64,000 bases of DNA from contig OX578150.1 in the NCBI GenBank assembly GCA_951213105.1, positions 19,880,022 to 19,944,021 of the forward strand, written 5' to 3'. The translations under genes and the position numbers were made by a program. This document shows positions 55,852-64,000 of this stretch, one piece after another (position 1 is the stretch's first letter; each line of letters starts with the position of its first letter). The notes beneath the pieces were generated by a model that had not been told where the DNA came from, did not search any database, and saw only the letters and a program-made list of their open reading frames with translations. Source of the DNA: Amaurobius ferox. Taxonomy: Eukaryota > Arthropoda > Arachnida > Araneae > Amaurobiidae.

Positions 55852-58510
55852 GGTCGGAAATGCAGTGTTCCCATGTGTAGATCTAACTATAGAGGCATGT
55901 CTTATATCCCATCATTCCTTTTTCCTAAAGAGAAGCTAAGCGTACTTTATGGATAAAAAGTATAAATGGCTCTGATTTTGAACCCAGTGCAACAGTTGTT
56001 GTTTGTGTTCATCACTTTGATGAGAAGTTTGTAATATGTGAAGACAAATTAACCCGAGACGATGACACAGTGATTGTGTTTCCAAGAAAAAACTTTACGC
56101 TAACAAAAGATGCATACCCAACTATATTTCCAGACCAACCATCATACTTAACTGTGCAACTGGCTTCAGAACGAAAATCACCATCTCAACGTCAGCAGGA
56201 AATTATAGCAAAAGATGAAGAAAAGTTTTCGCAATAGTGTGCCAATGATGTTATTTCATCTTTTGAACAATTTACAAAACAATGTGGCGCTAGGCAACAT
56301 ACTGATTGGATTAATATTATTCGTGATGATTATGTGTTGTATTATCGGATCGATGACTGTGATTGTCCTAAAGTTACAGTGTCCATAAAAGTATTTAAAG
56401 AATTAACTATCAAAGTGTGGCATTTAGGAAACCCAATAGAGATTAAGTCATTGGAGTGGATTTTAGGCACAGATTACAAATGCGATAGATGGAGGAAATT
56501 TGATTGTTTAATGAACCTCTTAGTATCCTATGAAATAAATGATATATCTTTTGATCAGAAATTGTTAACTGCCGCTTATCTTCTGCAGAAGTGCTATGAT
56601 GAAATTGAAGAAAAAGGATGATGAGAAACATTTACGATTAAAACTGAAATTCTTGAAAGAACAGGTAACTTTAATATCTGTAAAACAATTGCGCTATAGT
56701 TCAGATGTTCTTATTTGGGCTTTCAAATTGTATTTTTGCTATCTGTCATCTTATTCTGAATTAAGAAATAGTGGTGTCCTAATTTTGCCTAATCCGTGCT
56801 ACCTTAAGAAATTATCAAACTTAGTTAGTTGTACCAGTACCAACACTGTAAATGCCCATGTGAGATATTTAAAACAAAAAGCGAGCTTAATAGATGACTC
56901 TGAAAAAATTATTAATGTTCTTTTAGATGAGATCTATGTCACTCCATCAGTAAGCTATAAAGCTGGTTATCTTGCTGGCATATCAGCCAATTCCAATTCA
57001 GAAGCCACCACAATACAAGCTTTTATGCTTGTATTTGTATTTATTCTGTTCTGTCCATAGTTACACTTTAAGAGTTTTACAGATTTTGTCAGAATGTGGC
57101 TATTCTGTTTTATGTTTGATATCAGACAATAGAGTAAACTGCAACATGTTTACTCTAATGTGTAATGGTGAATTGAAGTATAGTATAAACAATCCTCAAG
57201 ATCCTACACGAAAACTTTTTCTCTTATTTTATACTGTTCATTTAATCAAATCGGTTAGAAATAATTGGTTAAATCAACCTAATCAAACATTTTATTACCA
57301 AAGTCCTAATGATAACATTGAAGTCTATACTGCAAGTATAACTCCTTTAAAACAAATTTATGAAAGTGACAAAAGTAAAATTGTCAAAGTAGCCCTTAAA
57401 TTGTCCCAAATGGTACTCTTTCCTACTTCTACAGAACAACAAAATGTTACTCATGCATTGTGTTTGTTTCATAGAACAAATAGTGTGGCCTTAGAAATCA
57501 GTGACACTGGTGATATTGAAATGAAAGGTACAAAAGTGTTCATTGATTATATTTGGAAATGGTGGAAAGTTGTGAATGTGAAACATCCACAAAAAGGTAA
57601 ATACAGTCGTGATGAATTTTGTGATCCCATTAATGGTGTTTCAGATGAAAAAGTTTTTTTTTTACAACAGTTTGTTTCATGGCTAAATGCATGGGATTAT
57701 ATTCATAAATCAAAAGCGAATGAAAAAAATGCATTAGGAATTAAAGAAAAAAAAAGGTGGGATCTTAACTAAGGAAACTCATTTTGCTCTCAGTTTTACT
57801 GTTGAATCACTACTTCAATTGATTGAATATATTTTTACCACTTTTGGGTTTAAATATATATTACTGGGAAAGTTTCAGACCGATAGTCTTGAGGCTCGGT
57901 TTGGGCAATATCGTCAGATGAGTGGGGGAAATTATGTTTCCTACAGACAAGTACTAGAATCGGAAAAAAAACTTAAAGTTTTAAATCTCATTGACTCCCA
58001 CAATATGGGAGAGTTCAAGATAAAATACCTTGACCATCTCAATTTGGATGCCGAAATCCAACACTATGAGGTTCCCAAAACCTTCTATGAGATTTGCAAT
58101 ACTTTTGATGACATGGAAATAACTGATTCTACTATGTCAGTTTTAATTTTTATTGCTGGATATGTAGCACACAGTGTGAGTAAAAAACTTAGTTGTTAAT
58201 TGTGTTATTCCATTTTAACTAAAAACAAAACACTGGAACATGAAAATCTTGAGAAGGAAGAAGTTTTACAATATTTGAGACTCGTGGACAGAGGTGCACT
58301 TAAATGGCCCCAAGAAATTACAGTAAATATCATTATACATACTTATCAAATTTTTTGAAAACTAATAAGCATAAAGTATGAGGAAGAATTTTTAAGAAAT
58401 GGAAGACAAAAAAATCTCATAATTCAACTGATGATTTATTAAATTTGATTCCAAATGTAACATGTAGTTGTGGAGCAGAGCACAGTATTTTGGGTAAAAG
58501 ATGTCTCTAA
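55852..58510 (+). pseudogene. P-element / THAP9-like transposase, near full length, broken
   Basis: ATG at 55852 opens a THAP zinc finger (MGRKCSVPMCRSN with Cys5 and Cys10; after a 1-base loss WIKSINGSDFEP and VCVHHF; then DAYPTIF, the AVPTIF-like box). Next come a helical domain (DEEKFSQ, stop at 56236) and the RNase H-like core: RYSSDVLIWAFKLY, LDEIYVTPSVSYKAGYLAG (first Asp), VLCLISDNRVNCNMF (second Asp), LFLLFYTVHLIKSVRNNWLN and TDSLEARFGQYRQMSGGNYV (Glu). FIAGYVAHSVSKKL and KWPQEI follow, with a Cys-containing tail to 58510. All main P-transposase blocks are in order. At least six stops or frameshifts (55940, 56236, 56620, 57035, 57770, 58199) inactivate it. It acts as a DNA transposase in the family. 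Confidence 0.9.
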
Positions 58511-59263
58511 TTGCAAATATTTTTTTAAATAATTATACGAAGGTCCGAAATGATAAAAGAACATCAAAAAACTATAAACGAAAACTTTCAACTTATAGCA
58601 ATTTTTAATGTGAAATCTCCTCTACCCAATGGATAGGTATTTCTTAATGATTTTTCATATATTTATATACACCGAACAGCCATTACATTATGACCACTTG
58701 CATGTAAATTCAATCGAAGAGGTGCATATTTTGCTCTGTAACTTTCAATGTATTTTACTCATAAAAAATCATTCATGGAAAAATAAAGAGCTTCGAATGC
58801 TTAATATAATTACAAATAACTGAATATTTTTGAGCACGACATCACTTAAACATTCAGTATCGAATAATAGCATAAAAGTATAAGGTTGGAGGAAAAATGT
58901 CATAAAATCTGATCTAGAGTATAATGAATTTGCTTCTATAGGTATTAATAGATATTTCTTAATAATTCTCCATTCGTGTAAGAGAAAATTTGTTATTCTA
59001 AATAAGTTTCTGCAAAACTTTTCTTTTAACCTTCAATTTTTACGCTCTTTTTTAACAGCAAATCTATAATTGATAAAATGCTTGATAATTTTTAATTATT
59101 AGTTATCATGTCAAGTCTCTGAAGCTCTTTAATTTCCTGGAAAATGTTTTTTATAGGCAAAATATATCGAAAGTTATAAAGTTAAATATGTCAAAATATG
59201 TACCTCTTCCATTGAAATAACATGCATGTAATGTAATTACTCTTCAGTATATATGTATATATA
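58511..59263. other. AT-rich sequence downstream of the P-like gene
   Basis: No gene recognised. The 3' end of the P-like element is presumably here. Confidence 0.35.
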
Positions 59264-59434
59264 TAGGGTGTTTGGTAAAGGTCGCAACAAATGTGTCACA
59301 TCATGTAGCTTGACATTTTTTAAAACTAATGTCAAGAGGGACAATTTTCATAAAAATTAAAATTCAGCCTGTTAATTGTAATTTTATCATTAGGGGCTTA
59401 CAATGTTAAATGACTTTACCCCAAACACCCTGTA
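59264..59434. mobile_element. MITE, about 170 bp
   Basis: GGGTGTTTGGTAAAG at 59266 and its inverse (CTTTACCCCAAACACCCTG) at 59414-59432 form the ends, with TA/TATA at both borders. The length and (C)AGGGTGTTTGG ends suit a Tc1/mariner-mobilised MITE. Confidence 0.7.
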
Positions 59435-59556
59435 TAATTTTTAATTGAAATTAAAATGCACTTTAAGGATAAGATAACCCTTCCTAGTTACATGAACCAC
59501 AAAAATAAAAGTGTATATTGTAATATAAATTTTCGAACTAATTATAAAAGCTTAGT

Positions 59557-59727
59557 ATGGCGACTGAGGTTGTTTTTATAGTGCAAGGTGACATTCAAAA
59601 AAGGGTAGTACAAATGAATGTAAATTCAGAGAAACAATTTCAGAATACAAAAGCTGTAAATTTGGAAATACAAAATGAAGTAGAAAATGAAAAGTTTATC
59701 ATTTCCAACTTTCAAAGGTATAAATAA
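59557..59727 (+). CDS. Small open frame or first exon, unrecognised
   Basis: ATG in the context TTAGTATGG starts 56 codons: MATEVVFIVQGDIQKRVVQM, NVNSEKQFQNTKAVNLEIQN, EVENEKFIISNFQRYK, stop TAA. The peptide is charged and soluble in a very AT-rich region. CAAAG/GTATAA at 59717 is a usable donor that would end an exon after SNFQ. It is not similar to any transposon protein I recognise. It could belong to the same unknown gene as 52234-52400. Confidence 0.33.
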   Translation: MATEVVFIVQGDIQKRVVQMNVNSEKQFQNTKAVNLEIQNEVENEKFIISNFQRYK

Positions 59728-59734
59728 ATATACC

Positions 59735-60330
59735 TTAATGGAATAAGTAGAATGCAAATACATATTTTTTTTTATTTATGCATTAGAATAATGAAATTTT
59801 TCTTAGTAAGGTTTGTTGTTGTCAATATAAACAATTGTTTGATTTATATATGTAAAGTGTAGAGTTAGACATTTTTGCGGATTGTTGTTGCACCCCTCTA
59901 AAATTTTTGGTACACCCCCCTCCCCTCCCAAAATTCATGGATTATACATCCCCAAATGTTTTGGTGTAAGTAATTAAAAAAGTAAATGTGCAGAAAATTT
60001 CATGTAAATAAAATTTTTACATTATCTTGTTCTTTTTGTGTACGTGTTTTGATTTTTTATTAGTGAGTCAAAAAGGAATCATTGATCTGCAATTTGTAAA
60101 TGGTCTATGGGCAATTGTCATATTGTCGTAGCAAAAGGCAAGATTAAAATTGAGAATGTTATTGCTACAGTACTATTAATTAATGAATAATTTAACTTTA
60201 TTCTTTCAATCATCTGACCTCCAAAGAGACTGGAAACCAATGGTTTTATTTATTTTATGCACATGTGTATTAAATATAAAAATATGAAATACACAAATCA
60301 TTGATTTGTTTTTTTTACATGCATTTTTGT
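59735..60330. other. AT-rich non-coding stretch
   Basis: Nothing recognised apart from a C-rich patch near 59915-59930. Confidence 0.4.
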
Positions 60331-60362
60331 AATTACAAAAAAAAAAAAAAAAAAAAAAAAAA
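60331..60362. repeat. Poly(A) tract
   Basis: About 25 consecutive A. It could be the tail of an old retroposon, but the sequence to its left is unrecognised. Confidence 0.85.
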
Positions 60363-60954
60363 TCTGAATTTCATAATTTTTTGTTTGGAAAAACTGAAAT
60401 TCATATTGGTGCCGAAAACTTTTCGTGGATTATTTAGCTTATTATCGTTTCATTAAAATGCTGATGACAACACTCAGCAACCTTAAAGTGTTAAAAGTAG
60501 AATTTTCAAAACTTCACATCACAGGTGAAAATCGTCTGTCAATAAGTAACGTCTGAAATTATTTTCATTGAAAAAAAAAAAACAGGTAAGATTTAAGCTA
60601 TTAAATAAGTTTGATAAAATAGTTTGTCATTGTAATACAGTATTATATTTGATATTTAATCGATTTATTCAAATTTATTAAATTATTTCTGTTGTAAAAA
60701 AGCATATCACCTGAAAGCGATTTTTCAGTTTTTTTTAAATTATTACTATTTGAGACTACTGTCTTTTCCTGTCATTCACGCTAATCTCTACATTTCATTT
60801 TACCAAAACAGGGATTTCAATTTAATCTGAAAGTGCACAATAACGAAAAATAACTATTTTTATATCACAACCCTGCTGTCAATTACAAATGTAACGTCCG
60901 AAATAGTCGTTCATAATGGGCGTGATCACTTATTGACGCTTAAAATATAAATCT

Positions 60955-61180
60955 AATGTCTGTATTATTATGTATGTATATTATTATTAAGTATGTATGC
61001 ATATTATTATTAAGTATATATATATTATTAAGTATGTATGTATATTACTATTAAATATGTATGTATATTAATTATTATTAGTATTAAATAAGTATTAATA
61101 TTATATTAATTAATAGTATTAAATAATTATTAATAGTATATTATTATTAAATATTATTATTAAGTATGTATGTATATCAG
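60955..61180. repeat. Degenerate ATT/GTAT simple-repeat array
   Basis: Recurrent TATTATTATTAAGTATGTATG-type units, imperfect, over about 220 bp. Confidence 0.9.
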
Positions 61181-61649
61181 GATATATGTTATATAAATCT
61201 GACAGTTAAAACTTTTGAAAGACCTTATTACAAAAATGTTTTAGAACTATGTAATTAGAAATTGAATTAACTCTGCCCAAAAGCATTATTATATATATAT
61301 ATAAAAGGTCATAATGTGTTTCTGTGTATTTGGTTATTTAAGAACAAAAGCCAGATTTCTCAAGTAAATGAATTTTATGAAAAAATAAAATTCAAAAGGT
61401 TAAAACCTGGCATTGAATCTTTTAAAAGAAAAGAAAAAAAAACTCATAACTATGGAAATATTCAGTATTTTTTTACTTTACAATCTTATTTATATTCCTT
61501 CTTTATATATATAATTTGTTTATGTTATATTTATTCAATTAAATCATTTTTACTTCAACCAACTTCTATGACTCTAAAATATCGACTCCATAATCGACAC
61601 TGATTAAGAACTGGAGCAAAGTGTAAAAAGCCGTGGATGGGATGTAAAT

Positions 61650-62390
61650 TGTGACGCCACAAAACCTGCACCTAGGCCTAATAAGAAGAAGAAATCCCGC
61701 CGGCCCCGATCCAGCTGAGCATGCAAACAGATATAGAGAAAAAGGTTCTAATTATACTGAAGTTAACCACTGGGCCAAAGACTTCATCATATGAATCTCC
61801 CTTTCTTGTGTATATCCTTGAGCCACCAAACGTGCCTTAAATCTTTTGCTTCCCCTTTCTAATCCTTGTTTACTCCACTGACTGATACCTATGCTTTGTC
61901 GTGGTGATGGAGCTTGCGTGTTCCGATGATCCTAAGAGCTAAGCCGGCGGTAGCTTTTGCTACTGGTAAGGTCTCCCTTGCCGGACAGGTCAAAGGTGAG
62001 GTTCCAGACTAAACAAGGTACACTGGTCCTCCAGGTTGGGGGTTGGGAGTGAGGCATCCTGCCTCACCCTGTAAAATCCCATGGGGGTACACTTCTTTTG
62101 TGGATACGGGTGTTGCAATCCCGAGGTACACTTGCAAACTTTTCTTCTTAGCTGCAGATAGCATCAATGCTGAACCCTTAGTAAACATCACTTCTGCTTC
62201 ATGGACCCTAGTACCACCCTTTAGACTCTGCCGTAAAGTATACGCTTTGGGCTCGAGAATGGGATCATGTGGTTGTGTTGTGAAAAGGGCAAAGCGGTGT
62301 GCATCTGTAGTATTGCTTTTAAGAAATGTTTGTAGTAAACGGTTCCAGAGGCTGAGTTCCTAGGTTGCGTTGGTTGGATGGCGCGATAAG
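61650..62390. mobile_element. Possible LINE 5' segment
   Basis: A GC-richer block contains GTGGTGATGGAGCTTGCGTG, AGAGCTAAGCCGGCGGTAG, CCGGACAGGTCAAAGGTGAG and TGGTCCTCCAGGTTGGGGGT. From memory this string of words recurs in 5' regions of several animal non-LTR retrotransposons. No endonuclease or RT frame follows, so if correct this is an isolated fragment. The open frame 62043-62363 across it has no motif. Confidence 0.35.
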
Positions 62391-64000
62391 GCTTTAGATT
62401 AAAAAAAATCAACAGTAGCCAGTGGCCAGTGACCTCATAAAGCTCAGTGGCCACTTTGATGATGTTAGTGGCCATAATTTTGTACTCGATTTTGATCTCC
62501 CCCCCCCCCAATTTTCTAACAATTTTTTTTTTTCCACGAACACATTCAATTTGCTCTAAGCATATATATATATATATATAATAATTATTTATTAATTATA
62601 TAAATAAATAAAAATGAAAAGTAATAAAATAAGCTAAAAAAATTAGAAAAATCAAAAACATCTGAAAATAAGATATATTAATATTATGTTTTCAATTATA
62701 TTTTTGCTAAAATTTTGTAACTTTAACCAGTTTGAAACTACGATTCGAGGGCCCTTATAATGGTGTATAGTGGCATTTTCGTTTATCCGTTTCTTCTATG
62801 AATCTCTTGTTTAGTAAGAATTTTCATCTTTGCTGCATGTACATATTCTATTTTGCTTATACGGGTAATAGTCCTGTCTCCTGTTCTGACTCACTGGATG
62901 GGTCTGGGAGTGTCGCTGTGAACGTTCGTACTGCCTCCTAGGTTGTATTTCGTCATGTTCATTCCGGTACTTCTAGATATTTATTATACTGTTGAGGTTG
63001 GTCACATATACATGTGGTGAAAGAAGAAGGATTCCTGCCACATGTTAATACAAATTTTCCTAATGCTTCTTATCTTCATTTTTTTATCTTATGGTGCCTC
63101 TAGTCCGAGTTTGGACATTTATAGTAATGTACTATTTTCCAATCTGAAACAGGCATTTGTTTGGGTTAAATAGAATTAAATACTCAGACCTGAAGATGAA
63201 TTTAATTCATTTTAATCTCCGAATTTAAGCCGGTGCTGATCTTTTCTATTATCGGCATTATGGTAGTGGTTTTGCTTCTATGGTGATGTTAATATTTCAA
63301 GATTACTTGAATTAATTATTTTTATTATTACTTCTTTCTAATATATATATATATATATATTTACAGGGTCCATTCTAGGATTTCAAAAGGGCAGGTTGCT
63401 GACTTTAAAAAAGGAGCACATTGCATACGAAAGGGCACAATTATAAATTTTAGCTAAAGAATGCATTGCATAATGTGGCCCACATGTAGTAAAAAAGATA
63501 CAGATAATTTATCTATTTCAAAACTTAAATTCAAAGCATAAAAAAAAAAAAAAATTAACAAAACAAAATTGCAAATATACAGAAAATTTTATAATTACAT
63601 ATCTCTTACTTTAAAATATATTCTTGATAAATTAATTTTTTTAACTGCACAAATTGAAGATAATAGTTAGAATCCTCATAATTTAGGCTGCTTACTTAAG
63701 ATCAGAAAAGTAGATAAAAATACTTAATTACTTATGCATCATTTTATATACACAAACATAAATTTTTATAATATAAGGGGGGTGGGGGCGGAGGATATTT
63801 ATAAGGGGTTCATAAAAGAACAATGATGGTTATAAATATTCATGTGTAATGCAAGTGCTAATACATTTCTTATTGATAGGAAATAATAAGGAACATTAAT
63901 TAAAGGGAAGGAATAAAACCCATTGTAAACAATGCCTGGTTTCAAAGCAGTCAGTCACTGGCTGGTAGGTTCATGATGAGGCCAATTGTTGACAACTGAA
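62391..64000. other. AT-rich sequence to window end
   Basis: (TA)n runs lie at 62562-62580 and 63342-63360, a short C-run near 62500 and an A-run at 63540-63554. A GTGGCCA-rich stretch at 62415-62475 repeats CAGTGGCCA-type words four times. No gene recognised. Confidence 0.4.

Noticed and set aside
61316..61603. 95-codon plus-strand frame
   Set aside because: It is AT-driven Lys/Tyr/Phe-rich sequence starting from a non-ATG codon with no motif.
1..64000. CRISPR array, prokaryotic operon or phage content
   Set aside because: No regularly spaced repeats with unique spacers and no ribosome-binding-site-led gene runs; all recognisable genes are eukaryotic.

Overview
This is an AT-rich, transposon-dominated stretch of an animal nuclear genome. 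There are no bacterial operons, no rRNA or tRNA genes and no CRISPR arrays. The element mix (BEL/Pao and Ty3/gypsy retrotransposons, several hAT lineages, P element, piggyBac, pogo/Tigger, Tc1) and a tRNA-derived SINE with a CAA tail suggest an arthropod. An arachnid such as a spider is my best guess, but nothing here proves it. Nearly all coding sequence is broken transposase or retrotransposon pol. The only host gene I can name is the 3' end of a gene like MTHFSD (methenyltetrahydrofolate synthetase domain-containing) at 33.3-33.9 kb, minus strand.

Layout. 0-3.3 kb: a hAT zinc-finger fragment abutted by a truncated BEL/Pao element. 3.7-4.8 kb: a 31-bp-type minisatellite and a small inverted-repeat element. 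4.9-9.1 kb: a ZMYM-like hAT gene (minus strand) split by a 1.78-kb non-autonomous pogo/Tigger element. 10.4-11.1 kb: two candidate host exons. 11.6-12.8 kb: a Tc1-type element. 13.1-17.6 kb: a 2.29-kb tandem duplication, each unit carrying a dead piggyBac transposase and one pogo end. 18.6-20.2 kb: a Tc1 fragment and a 598-bp piggyBac deletion derivative. 20.4-24.2 kb: a Ty3/gypsy element with paired LTRs that lacks reverse transcriptase. 24.2-24.8 kb: frame-broken unrecognised coding sequence. 28.6-30.1 kb: a P52rIPK-like hAT remnant. 30.2-30.6 kb: an unrecognised frame-shifted protein. 33.3-34.2 kb: MTHFSD-like exons and the SINE. 35.5-36.3 kb: a BEL fragment and a tandem duplication.

37.8-40.5 kb: a nested structure. 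An outer inverted-repeat element holds a satellite-bearing element and a 772-bp fold-back element. 45.2-46.4 kb: a hAT remnant. 46.7-49.2 kb: another hAT with intact ends, an exact 8-bp target duplication and a second copy of the satellite-bearing element inside it. 49.4-50.2 kb: an LTR-retrotransposon gag remnant. 50.4-52.1 kb: a second pogo copy in the opposite orientation. 52.2 kb: a candidate host exon. 52.9-54.2 kb: a GTF2IRD2-like hAT remnant. 55.9-58.5 kb: a nearly full-length but broken P-element/THAP9-like transposase. 59-64 kb: a small MITE, a small open frame, simple repeats and a possible LINE 5' segment.

The genes do not form a pathway. The region reads as a landing zone for at least ten element families, several nested so that relative insertion order can be read. 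The most useful targets are the satellite-carrying inverted-repeat element, the RT-less gypsy copy with transition-only LTR differences, and the unidentified coding segments at 10.4-11.1, 24.2-24.8, 30.2-30.6, 52.2 and 59.6 kb.
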